From positions 110,228,688 to 110,292,687 of the forward strand of contig CM060175.1 in the NCBI GenBank assembly GCA_030549775.1: a DNA stretch of 64,000 nt, given 5' to 3'. The notes under the pieces are model-generated. The model did not search any database. It had not been told where the DNA came from and was given only the letters and a program-made list of their open reading frames with translations. Source of the stretch: Tamarix chinensis. Lineage: Eukaryota > Streptophyta > Magnoliopsida > Caryophyllales > Tamaricaceae. How positions within the stretch are numbered: position 1 is the first letter of the stretch; every line of letters starts with the position of its first letter. The position numbers were made by a program, and so were the translations under genes. Below, piece after piece: positions 35,664-46,274 of this stretch.

Positions 35664-35676
35664 TTGGTATTAGAGC
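35664..35676 (+). other. copia-1 primer-binding site
   Basis: TTGGTATTAGAGC directly follows the LTR and differs by one base from the TGGTATCAGAGC core complementary to initiator tRNA-Met. Confidence 0.75.
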
Positions 35677-35694
35677 GTATGCTTCGTGTTTAGG

Positions 35695-36543
35695 ATGTCT
35701 ACAAGATTTGATATAGAGAAATTTGATCGGTCCATGAACTTCGGCTCATGGAAGTTGAAGATGAAGGCAAACTTGATTCATAATGGATTGGAGAAGGCAT
35801 TACTCAGGAATTCAAAGAATCCTAATTCGATGATAGATGATAAATTTGAGGAGATAGATCAAAAGGCCCTTTCCACGATACAGTTGTGTTTGTCTAATGT
35901 GGTCTTTTGTGAGGTGACTAAAGAAACAACGACGTCATCCCTATGGCTCAAGCTAGAGTCTCTATATATGATGAAGTCGGTGAAAAATCATTTTTTGTTG
36001 AAGAGAAAAATTACACGAGTTTAAATTAGGTAAGGGGCAATCCCTGAAACCTCATCTTGATGAATTTGGCTCTATAATTATGGATCTAAGGAATATATAT
36101 GTTAAATGGGAGGATGAAAATCTTGCTATTACATTGTTGTGTTATTTTCCTATTGATTACAAACATTTTCCTGAGTACTGTATGGGAAAGATAATTAGTT
36201 GGTTCTTGATGATGTCAAGACTACCCTGCTACAGCAGGAATTGATGGATAATTAGTTGATTGGAGGTGGTTCAAGTAACTCACATGGTGAGGGACTTGTA
36301 GCTAGGGGCAGAACTCAGCAATGGGGTTCTGGTGAGAAGAAGAAGAATTTTAGGTCAAAGTTGAGGAATAACAGATCCAAGAATATCATGTGCTATGGAT
36401 GTCACAAGAAGGGTCATATCAAGAATTTTTGTTCTAACATAAAATCTGGAGGCAAATCTGGTGAATCTTCTAGCATAAAGGATGATGCTCCTATAGCCGA
36501 ATATGATAGTGATGGTAATGTGTTGACTGCCACTGAGAGTTAG
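35695..36543 (+). pseudogene. copia-1 gag, frameshifted
   Basis: The start MSTRFDIEKFDRSMNFGSWK and the later ALSTIQLCLSNVVF match the copia gag (UBN2-type) pattern. The frame breaks near 36020 and reopens at 36256. The zinc knuckle CYGCHKKGHIKNFC (36391-36432) has the C-x2-C-x4-H-x4-C spacing. Gag would form the virus-like particle and package the RNA. This copy cannot be read through. Confidence 0.8.
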
Positions 36544-36552
36544 ACCAAGATT

Positions 36553-37041
36553 ATGGATAGGTTGATCTTGGACTCTGGATGTTCTTACCATATTTGTCCC
36601 AACATGAACTGGTTCTATACTTACGAGATGGATCGAGGTAGAGTAGTTCTAATGGGTAATGATGTTGCATGCAAAGTTACTAGGATTGGAGCAGTGAAGG
36701 TGAAGATGCATGATGGTGTGGTCAAAACACTATTTAATGTTCGACATGTCCCTAAGATGACCAAGAACTTGATTTCATTGAGTTCCTTGGATTGTAATGG
36801 ATATCGTTGTGTGATCGAGAATGGCACAATAAGGATTGCTAGAGGGGCTCTTGTTGTAATGAAAGGCAAGAGGCTTGAGACATTGTATGAGTTTGTTGGT
36901 TCCACTGTTGAGGGAGCAGCTACGGTAACATCATCGAGTATGTCTAACTCAGATGTTACTAGACTTTGGCATATACAACTTGGACATATAAGCGTTAAAG
37001 GTATAACCGAACTCTCCAAGAGAGGGTTTCTGGATAGGTAG
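36553..37041 (+). pseudogene. copia-1 protease and pre-integrase region
   Basis: LILDSGCSYHICPNMNWF near the start contains the DSG catalytic triplet of copia aspartic proteases (36571-36579). LWHIQLGHIS near the end is the GAG_pre-integrs motif before integrase. The frame closes at 37041 with a stop, where a working element would continue into integrase. Confidence 0.8.
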
Positions 37042-37149
37042 AGTACAAGTATTATGGATTTCTATGGGTCCTGTGTGTTTGAAAAATAGAAGTGGGTTAG
37101 CATTTTAAAGGCTACACATAGTATGAAAGGGCATTTGGATTATGTTCAC

Positions 37150-37724
37150 TCTAATTTGTGGGGTCCTGCAAAGGTGGTTCGCGATACCTGTTGACATTTA
37201 TTGATGACTTCTCTAGAAAGGTATGGTCTTATTTTATTAAAAATAAGAATGATGTCTTTGGTGTTTTCAAGCATTGGAAGACCTTAATAGAGAAGCAGAC
37301 TAGGAGACAGGTGAAGTGTCTCATGATAGATAATGGCCTCGAGTTTTTGGAACATAGTTTCATTGATTACTGTGAGGACCATGGTATTTCTAGGCATCAC
37401 ACTTATATTGGAAGACCACAACAGAATGGGATTGTTGAGAGGATGAATAAGACCCTATTAGAGAAGTATCGTTGTATGTTGTCATAAGCTGGATTAGGTA
37501 AGGAGTTTTGGGCTGAGGTAGCTCATATGGCGGCGTTCCAAGTGAATAGGTCACCAAGTCATTCCATTGATTTGAAGACACCTGAGGAGGTATAGTCTGG
37601 CAAACCAGTTGATTATTCTGATTTGCATATTTTTGGATGTCCCACTTATGCTTATGTGAATGATGGGAAGCTCGAGCCTAGAGCCAAGAAGTGTATTTTT
37701 CTTGATTATGCATCTGGTGTGAAG
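37150..37724 (+). pseudogene. copia-1 integrase core, frameshifted
   Basis: TFIDDFSRKVWSYFIKNKND and the D-x(35)-E motif context (DNGLEFLEHSFIDYCEDHGI, then GRPQQNGIVERMNKTLLEK) identify an rve-type integrase. DNGLEF replaces the usual DNGGEF. A frameshift precedes it and a stop ends it at 37485. The following text (EFWAEVAHMAAFQVNRSPSH) continues in another reading. The domain is cut at 37725 by a small insertion. Confidence 0.8.
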
Positions 37725-38381
37725 TGATAAGTGTGGCTTTTGCATCTTATTCCTAAGGTTTATAAGAGTTTTTACCTCTATTTTCAGTTGGAATTCTCCC
37801 TTTTTGTTATTACTGCCTTTGTGTTGTGAAAATTTGCACGATCTCAAAAAAGGAAAAATCATGAAGGATGGAAAAAAGAATAAGCTTAAAGGGAGAATAA
37901 AGGAGAAAAAATGAGCAAAGAAGAGTAAAAGTTAAAGCGGAAAGAGATTTAGAGCTAAAATGTAAATTATGGAATAAAATGAAAGTAAGAATGCATATTC
38001 AAAGTATATAGGTATGAAAGGAGTGTGATTTATACTAGTAAAAAAATATGAATTTGGAGAATCTTTCAACAATCAATTGTATATCTTTTTAATAGCTTTC
38101 CAATGCATCTAAAATTAGCTTAATCAGATTCCTGATGAAAAAGTTATGGTCAAAATACCCAACATTGTCAAAGCTGACACGGGAATCCCATGTTTATCAA
38201 TACCCTAGGGATCCGAGAGGTGGTAGTAGTTAAACGCTCATTCTAATTTCTCATTCAAGTAGCCTCCTCCATCCTCTTCCCCAATTCATCAAGATCTCTC
38301 TCGTAAATTAGAGACCGAGGTGCAAGAAGTGAAATATTTGTAAGAATTTGTGAACATCAATGGTATTATCTAATGATCTTT
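37725..38381 (+). mobile_element. small LTR-like insertion in copia-1 integrase
   Basis: The expected copia text ...ASGVKG/YRLWDP... is broken after GTGAAG at 37724 and resumes with YRLWDPDASKFLTSRDVTF at about 38382. The 657 bases between begin TGATAAGTGTGGC and have no coding frame. They contain low-complexity A-rich text like a plant LTR. I could not find a clear target duplication. Confidence 0.5.
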
Positions 38382-40330
38382 TATAGGTTATGGGACCCAG
38401 ATGCATCCAAATTTTTGACTAGCAGAGATGTTACCTTCAATGAGTCTGTATTCCTACAAAAGATCGAGTCTTCTTCTGATATATTGTTTGAGGATGTGGA
38501 GTAAGAGAATCTGCATGGCGCTATGGATAAGGTGGAGGTAGAAGTTGATTTAGATAATTTAGACTCTTCTAATATGAGACCCACTATTCCTAAAGTGGGT
38601 GGGTCCAAGAAATAAGTGGAGCAAAGGGGCATTGCTCCAAGTAGGCCACAGAGGGTTATAAAGCCTCTTATGAGATATGACTTTAAGGAATTAATAGGTT
38701 ATGCTTTGGCTAGTGCTAAGACTGTAGTTAATGTATAAGAGCTAGTGTCAGACACAACTACCATTGTTAGTGATCATCTTGCTTAGTGGTGTGCTGCTAT
38801 GGAGGAGGAGAGATAATCTCTATGGAAGAATTAGACATGGGAACTTGTGAAGGCATCTAGGAAGAATAAAAATAGTTTATTGAAAGTGGGTGTACAAGTT
38901 CAAACATGAAACTCCAGGTGAGGGACCGAGGTATAATGCTCGTTTAGTTACACGTGGGTTCAGTTAGATACTTAGTGTAGACTATAACGAGGTATTTCCC
39001 GTGTAGTCGGGAATACTTCTATTCGTACTTTACTTGCACTTGTGGCTATGTAGGATATGGAGTTAGAGAAATTGGATGTTAAAACAACTTTTCTGTATGG
39101 TGAGCTCGAGGAGGAGATTTATATGCGCCAACCATTGCTATTGAAGGCAAGCATGATCATGTGTGCTTATTGAAGAAGTCATTGTATGGTCTGAAGTAGT
39201 CGCCTAGTCAATGGTATAAGAGGTTTGATCATTTTATGATTAAGCATGGGTTCTCTAGGAGTGATTATGATAGATGTGTATATTTAAAGCAGGTTGGTGA
39301 TGGTTCTCTGGTGTATCTTTTGTTGTATGTCGATGACATGCTTGTTGCACCAAAAGATTTATATGAAGTTAACAAGGTAAAAACATTGCTAAAGATTGAG
39401 TTTGAGATGAAGGACCTAGGAGCTACGAAGAAGATTCTTGTCATGGCGATCATTTTGGACCGCTGACAGAAGCGTCTTTACTTGTCACAAGAGGGGCATA
39501 TAAACAAGGTATTGGAGAGGTTTCATATGATTGATGCCAAGCCGGTTAGTACTCCCTTAGTTACTCACTTCAGATTGTCTGCTTTGGATTGCCCCAAATC
39601 TAAAGATGAGGAGTATTTTATGGCCACAGTTCCCTACTCTAATTATGTGGGATGCATGATGTATGCTATGGTTTGTACCAGGATGGATATTGCTCAAGTT
39701 GTGAGTGTTGTGAGTAGATATATGGCGAATCTTGGGAAGGCTTACTGGCAAGTAGTGAAGTGTATTCTGAGGTACTTGAAGGGTATTGTATCAACCTGTT
39801 TGGAGTATAGGAGGTCAAGTGATGCATTGACTAGGTTAGTTGACTCTAATTATGATAGAGATTTTGATAATAGGAGATCCACTAGAGGTTATGTGTTTTA
39901 TATTGGTGGTTTGACAATTAGCTGAAGGTCATCTTTACAAGATGTGACTGCATTATCTACTACTGAGGCTGAGTATATGGCTATGACTGAGGCTTTTTAG
40001 GGAGCTTCATGGCTTGGTGATTTCGTTCATGAGCTTGGGTTTGGTCATGGTGCTCCCGTTGTTTGTAGTGATAGTTAGAATGCTATCTGTTTCGCAAAGG
40101 ATCGAAATTCTTTCCATCGTCGGACGAAGCATATTGATATCAGGTACCACTTCATCCGAGGGACTATTGTTGTAGGCAAGGTTGTGTTGGAGAAGGTGAC
40201 TACTACTGAGAATCCAACGGATATGCTAATGAAGCCATTGACGGTGAGCAAGTTTGAGCATTACTCGAACTTGGTTTATGTTTGTGTACCATGAGAGATT
40301 TTGGAGCCCAGGGGTTTTTATAGATGGTCT
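38382..40330 (+). pseudogene. copia-1 reverse transcriptase and RNase H, multiply broken
   Basis: After the integrase tail comes a reverse transcriptase. MELEKLDVKTTFLYGELEEE and YGLKxSPSQWYKRFDHFMIK appear in the fingers/palm, with the catalytic YVDDM at 39326-39340. RNase H follows (ALTRLVDSNYDRDFDNRRST, then TEAEYMAMTEA near 39960 and RTKHIDIRYHFI near 40120). At least five in-frame stops, several of them TAG in place of CAG or TGG codons, and some frameshifts prevent expression. Confidence 0.82.
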
Positions 40331-40380
40331 TTTGTGTTCATGGTGCTAACGACTTCAAATACTTCATCAAGGTGGAGAAT

Positions 40381-40414
40381 TGTGAGCTTGTGACTCTTAT
40401 TTGGCGTGTATAAT
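40381..40414 (+). repeat. copia-1 3' LTR, first part
   Basis: The first 34 bases of the 3' LTR end in ATAAT, immediately before TGTAAC of the inserted family A pair. Confidence 0.85.
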
Positions 40415-41144
40415 TGTAACTATAACACCCCTAAATTTATACAATTTTTTTAAACAAAACACTACTTATAAATTAAAACTGTAAATTCTAGGGATGTTAC
40501 CGCCATACTTAGTACCAGACCGATTCACTCCTACCGTTCCAGTACCAAGTGCTAAGGCTAAGAAAACAACTCATAGCATTAATCATAATTCAATTTCATA
40601 AATACGGGAATTAGGTACGCATAAGTTTTTATTCAATCCAAAATACGAGGGAAGTTTTTCAGGGAAAAGAAATAACTACAATCATAAAATTGTTTATGAA
40701 GCGTTCAACATAATTAAAAGAAACTGGGAATAAAATCTTGATGGAAAACCGGCCACGCCACTCCGAAACTGATTCGGCCTAATCATCACTCAGCCCCATC
40801 CAATGTCCCATAGACATCAATCGCGTCAAAATAAACATCTCCTACCTGCAGCAAGTCAGATGGGTCTTCTATTCGTGGGAATGAGAAGCACCCATGAAAC
40901 GGGTGATGAGTACGCTACGTACTGAGTAAGGTAACCGAGCACTGAGGCTAACACATAAAATCACATAAACCATGTATAGGAATAAAAGAACATAAAGACC
41001 AACATGATCACATAATAACGAACAATCATTCGGGTAGATACATAAAGGCCCAATCATAGTCCGAATTAACTATTTAATTAATCTTTTATCGGAAGTCGAT
41101 ATGCACCATGTCTTTTATCAAATCCATGTAAATACAGGAACACC

Positions 41145-41490
41145 CCACTATTTTAGCCGGTGGGCGGGTCACTTGCGGGACAAAGTCTACACCACTATTA
41201 TTCGCAGGTGGATCGGTCACTTGCGGGACAAAGTCCACACCACTATTTCTAACCGGTGGATCGGTCTGGTTCTTTCTCACATGGTGTTCCACTATAAGTA
41301 ATTAGTATCTTTTAAACATTTTGGCAAACTTTGGTTTATATTTATTGAGCTTGATTCACCCCACTATTATTGCCGGTGGGCTGGTCACTTGCGGGACAAA
41401 TTCCACACCACTATTATTAACTGTGGATCGGTTACACATAGGACATCATGTCCTAACCACTATTTCTGACCGGTGGATCGGTTTGGACCC
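41145..41490 (-). repeat. CCGATCCACCGGT satellite of copy 1
   Basis: There are at least six imperfect units on the plus strand of the type ACTATT...CCGGTGGATCGGTC, spaced about 45-60 bases apart. Confidence 0.8.
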
Positions 41491-41562
41491 GGCTCAACAA
41501 TCTTCCACTTTAAATGATTAACGTCTTAAGTATTTTATTCATAAACTTTCGCCCAAACATGC

Positions 41563-41745
41563 ATGACTAACTCCATGCAAAACCCTAGCTCTAATGCAAA
41601 TCCTAGCTCCCATGCAAACCCTAGCTCCCTTGCAAACCCTAGCTCCACGTACCACTCTTCCATGCAAACCCTAATATCACCATGCAACGTACCACACTTC
41701 CATGCAACCCTAATACCATGAAATATTAATAACATCATGGGAACC
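41563..41745. repeat. array of CATGCA and AAACCCTA motifs in copy 1
   Basis: Short imperfect tandem units such as CATGCAAACCCTAGCTCC combine an RY-like CATGCA with a telo-box-like AAACCCTA. Confidence 0.8.
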
Positions 41746-42141
41746 CTAGCATGCATGTCTTAAGGCCACATCGCATATCATCACATATAAATAAAACACA
41801 TGACATATAACAACCCAAGATCATACGTGAACTCTACATCATATCATATACGACATAATCAATAATGATAACATAGAATACATGGCATATGAAGCACATA
41901 ATGCATATAAATACACAAACGGCCTTAGCACCCCTTACCTAAAAGGTCACCGGTCTTGGTGCACGCTCCTATTCCACTTGAGGGATTTGACTGGACTCAT
42001 CTATTATGGGGGGAAAATACTAGAATTAGCTTCCCTCCTAAAATGCTATTAGTTTCTAACTTATCCTAAGTCTTGGTTCTTAATTAACTACACCAATTAC
42101 TACTAAAAAGCTAATAAAATACTATTGTAATTTAAAGTGAA

Positions 42142-42169
42142 GGTGATATAAGGGTTTCTACCCTTCACC
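42142..42169 (-). other. conserved 28-nt hairpin, copy 1
   Basis: In minus sense GGTGAAGGGTAGAAACCCT continues TATATCACC. The inner stem AGGGT/ACCCT has an AGAA loop, and the outer stem is GGTGA/TCACC. The same 28 bases occur in copies 2, 3 and 4. Confidence 0.8.
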
Positions 42170-42185
42170 CAATAAAGTTAGCAAA

Positions 42186-42186
<1 letters not shown>

Positions 42187-42234
<48 letters not shown>
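42187..42234. repeat. (TAA)n microsatellite, copy 1
   Basis: About 15 TAA units, with further TAA-rich tracts to 42750. Confidence 0.95.
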
Positions 42235-42239
<5 letters not shown>

Positions 42240-42308
42240 CTATTACTAATAATAGTAATATTAATAGAAATCTTAATAATAATAATAATCTAAGCCTCAA
42301 AATTACAA

Positions 42309-42328
42309 GGTAGGGTTTCGACCCTACC
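42309..42328. other. perfect 8-bp-stem hairpin, copy 1
   Basis: GGTAGGGTTTCGACCCTACC is an inverted repeat of 8 bases with a 4-base loop. Copy 2 has a near match at 46292-46311. It lies in the candidate second exon of family A. Confidence 0.7.
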
Positions 42329-44834
42329 CCTAAATAATGAAATACTATTCAATAATATTAATAACATATATTATTTATAATAATATTAAAATAATAAAGA
42401 TAATAATAATATCATTATTAATATTAATAAAAATAGTAATAATAATATTATAAAGCATATGTGCGAATAATAATTAAATAATTTAGGTCTCTTCCCTTCC
42501 AGAATAATTAAAGATAATAAAAATAAAAATAAAAATAATTATACTAATAATAATATTAATAATAATATTAATAGGAATGGTAATAAAACATATAATAATT
42601 CAAATAATAACTAAAATTTGAAATTAATAACCCTAATTATTTTATTCCTACTCTCTACCCTACAAAGAAAATTTAGCATTAATATTCCATCTAATAATAA
42701 TAATAATAATAATAACAATAATAATATTAATCGAATAAACATAAAAATTTGAACAAAAACAGAATAATGTAAATAAATATAAAGGAAGGTCTAAGAAGAT
42801 CTAGGGTTTCACCTTGAGTCGGCAGGGATGGGCGGCACCGGTGGTGGTGCACGAAAGTGGCTAGAAAAAGAGTCTAAGAGGGCAAAAGATGAAGAAAAAG
42901 AGAGAAGGAGGAGGGGAAAAGAGAAAATGCAGTTATGGTTCGGTGGAGGAGAATTAGAGGGAGTTTTTGGGTGGTGCAGGGGGCAGTAGAAGTGGCGGTA
43001 GTGGTGGCAGAAGGCGGCTTAAAGGTTGCGGAGTACAGATTTTTGCGAGATGGGAGCAGTAGAAGTGGCACTGAGGTTGGCTATCGGCGGCGGAAGATGC
43101 GTCTGAAGTCGCGGTGGTGTGCGATTCTCACTTAGGGTTTCGGGAAAGAAGAAGCTTCAAAAACATCCACAACTAGGCTATTTATAGAGTTTAAATGGGT
43201 TATTAGGGTTTTGGAGGTCAGCAGGATGGTATTGGATGCTAGGGTTTGGGTGGCCGGTGGCAGAAATTGGTCGGTGATTGTTTGGGTCGGGGTCAAAATT
43301 TCGCGAAGCAAAAGATAGGGAACGAGCGAGAGTTGAGGATAATCAATCATGCCAAGCTAATGTGCGAGTCAAGAGAGAGAAAAAGAGGGGTGAATCAGCC
43401 GGTCAAAATCCTCGTGACCGGCGCCGCCATTTTTGGGGGTGGAAGTTGCAGACTGCGTCGATGGAGGAGAAGGGAGGAAGAAGGAAGGAGGGAGGGGGTG
43501 AACCAGTCGGCCGGGAAAAAAAAGAAAAGGGAGAGAACCGGGTCGGTCACGCCGGTTAAATTGGTCATTAAATGAGACGCAGCGTCTCAACCGGAAACCA
43601 GTCAAAATGCGGCATTGGGATGCTGCATGAAGGAGGCAATGGCGCTGGGCCGAAAAGAAAGGAGAAGGAGAGGTGGGTTGGGCCACGCTAGGCCCAACCG
43701 GTGGGAGACAAAAAAAGAAAGAAAGAAAAGAAAGAAAAAGGAGGAAAGAAGAAGAAGAAAAAAGGGGAAAGGGAAAAGGAAAATTTAAGGTTTTGGGTTT
43801 AAATAAATTAATTTGAATAATTTAGGTATCTAAAATAAAAAATTTATTTAAAAATAATATTAAATTTTCTTTTTAGGCTAATTTAGGGTTTTTAAATTAT
43901 TTTTCCTAATTTTTTTAATTAACAAAAAGCCTAGTTTTTCCTTTATAAAAATATTCATAAGTTCCTATTAATTTGCCCTAAATAAATCCCTCTTATTCCA
44001 AATAAAATAATAAATTAAATTCATTTTCCAATAAATCCTTATTTAATAATATATCTCGAAATAAATAATTCTAGGGCATTTTAGTAACACCCCAAAATTT
44101 ACACATTTTTTTAAAACAATACTTATAAATTAAAACCGTAAATTCTAGGGATGCTACCATCACACTTAATACCAGACCGATTCACTTCTACCGTTCTAGT
44201 ATCAAGTGCTAAGGCTAAGAAAAACAACTCATAATATTATTAAATAATCCAAATTCATAAATATGAGAATCAGGTACGCATAAGTCTTTACATAGTCCAA
44301 AATACGAGAGTTAGTTTTTCAGGGGAAAGAGATAACTAAAATAATAAAATTATTTCTAAAGTGATACACATAAATAAAGAAGATAGTAATAATAATCTCA
44401 ATGGAAATCCGGCTACGTCACTCCGGGAACCGATCTAGCCCAATCCTCACTCGGCCCCACCTGATGTCCCATAGACATCGATAGTATCAAAATAAACATC
44501 TCCTACCTGCAGCAAGTCAGATGGGCCTTCTACTCGTGGGAATGAGCAGCACCCATAAAAGGGGTGATCAGTACGCTACGTACTGAGTAAGGTAACCGAG
44601 CACTAAGGCCAACACATAATCACATAAAATCATATAGGCTAATATTCAACTTACACTTTCAAGCCCACATATATAATGCATAAGGGGGTACAGAAAATTA
44701 TACAGCTTATAAATGATCAAGCCCACACATAAAGGCCCAAATAGTCCAGATTAGTAAATTATAATCTCTTTTCGAAATCCAATTCACATCATGCTCTTTA
44801 TTACCCATGCAAGTACAGAAACCTCCTACTATTT

Positions 44835-45220
44835 TAACCGGTGGATCGGTTACACATAAGACATCTTTCCCTAAACACTATTATAATCGGTGGATCGTTC
44901 ATGCATAGGGTAAAAACCCTAACCACTATTCCTTACCGGTGGATCGGTTTAGCTCCTGCTCGCATAGTGTTCCACTGTAAGTAATTAGTATCTTTTAGGT
45001 GATTTAGAAAAACTCTGGTTTGTGTTTATTGAGTTCAGGAACCCCCACTATTATAACCGGTGGATCGGTTACGTATAGGACATCATGCCATAACCACTAT
45101 TATACCTGGTGGATCAGTCGCACATAGGGTAAAAACCCTAACTACTATTATAACTGGTGGATCGGTTGCACATAGGGTATAAACCCTAACTACTATTCCG
45201 AATCGGTGGATCGGTTGGTC
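44835..45220 (-). repeat. CCGATCCACCGGT satellite of copy 2
   Basis: About seven imperfect units with the core GGTGGATCGGT separated by 40-60 bases. Some units carry CATAGGGTAAAAACCCTAAC between the cores. Confidence 0.8.
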
Positions 45221-45349
45221 CCGTCTCAATATCTTCCACTTTAAGTAATTAATATCTTAAGTATCTTATTCACAAGCTTTGATCCAGACATGCATGACTG
45301 CCTTCTATAGTTCTCATCCTTCAACCCTAGTTATTCCCACCATACCATG

Positions 45350-45670
45350 GTAACCACACAAACCCCAATCTCCCATGCCACCATTACTCTCACATGCAAT
45401 CCTAGCTCCACGTAAACCCTAGCTCCCATACAAACCCTAAATCACTATGCAAAACCCTAATACCACCATGCAAACCCTACTCCATGTAAAACCCTACTAC
45501 TCCATGAAAAACCCTAACACCATGCAACTCCATGCAAACCCTAACACCATGTAACTCCATGCAAAACCCAAATACCATGCAACTCCATGCAAACCCTAAC
45601 ATCATGCAACTCCATGAAAAATCCCAACACCATGCAACTCCATGTAAAACCCTAACACCATGCAATTCCC
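45350..45670. repeat. array of CATGCA and AAACCCTA motifs in copy 2
   Basis: This is the longest such array in the window: CCATGCAAACCCTAACACCA and close variants repeat about a dozen times. Confidence 0.85.
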
Positions 45671-46128
45671 CATCATTATTTTACAACTCCATCATGCATG
45701 TCTCAAGGTCATATCATACCATAATAATAACACATTTATACACATCATTCTCATGTCACAATTATTTACGCAAAACACACCTCAACTTTCATACCATGCT
45801 GCATTCATAATATTTATACAATATACACATAAAATACACAATAAAACATATCACGTGGCATGCATCACATATTACACAAATGGCCTTATCACCCCTTACC
45901 TAAAAATGTCACCGGTCTTAGAGCATGCTCCTATACCACTTGAGGGCTTTGACTGGGCTTACCTATTATGGAAAAAAATACTAGAATTAGGTTCCCTCCT
46001 AAAAATGCTATTACTTACTAACTTATCCTAAGACTTGGTTTTTAATTAAAATAATACTATACAAAAATTAACTATACAAAATACTACTAAAAATACTAAT
46101 AAAAATACTAATGTAATTTAAAACGAAT

Positions 46129-46156
46129 GGTGATATAAGGGTTTCTACCCTTCACC
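46129..46156 (-). other. conserved 28-nt hairpin, copy 2
   Basis: It matches the copy 4 hairpin over all 28 bases on the complementary strand and sits just beside a long TAA microsatellite. Confidence 0.8.
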
Positions 46157-46174
46157 AAAATAATGTTGGTAAAG

Positions 46175-46215
<41 letters not shown>

Positions 46216-46229
46216 CATTATTAGAAATA

Positions 46230-46274
<45 letters not shown>
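46175..46274. repeat. (TAA)n microsatellites, copy 2
   Basis: Two runs of ATA/TAA repeats lie close together (46175-46214 and 46229-46274). Confidence 0.95.

Larger units (their letters stand above)
40415..44083 (-). mobile_element. family A copy 1
   Basis: Read on the minus strand it starts near TAAAATGCCCTAGAATT. Its TATA box (TATAAATAG) is at 43186-43178. A C-rich leader runs to about 42816, followed by candidate intron 1 (42812-42660). The conserved hairpin is at 42142-42169, candidate intron 2 at 41938-40846, and the CCTTAGCACTTGGTACTGGA module near 40560. Motif arrays lie inside candidate intron 2. No protein is encoded. Confidence 0.75.

Noticed and set aside
41145..41490. Regularly spaced GGTGGATCGGT repeats as a CRISPR-like array
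   Set aside because: Spacing and repeat length vary, repeats are imperfect, the genome is a plant, and the same array occurs in all family A units. It is satellite DNA.
43246..43686. Overlapping Arg/Glu-rich open frames in family A copy 1 (and the same in copy 3 at 55368-55756)
   Set aside because: They lie in the purine-rich strand of the leader block, are not conserved between copies as protein, and stops differ.
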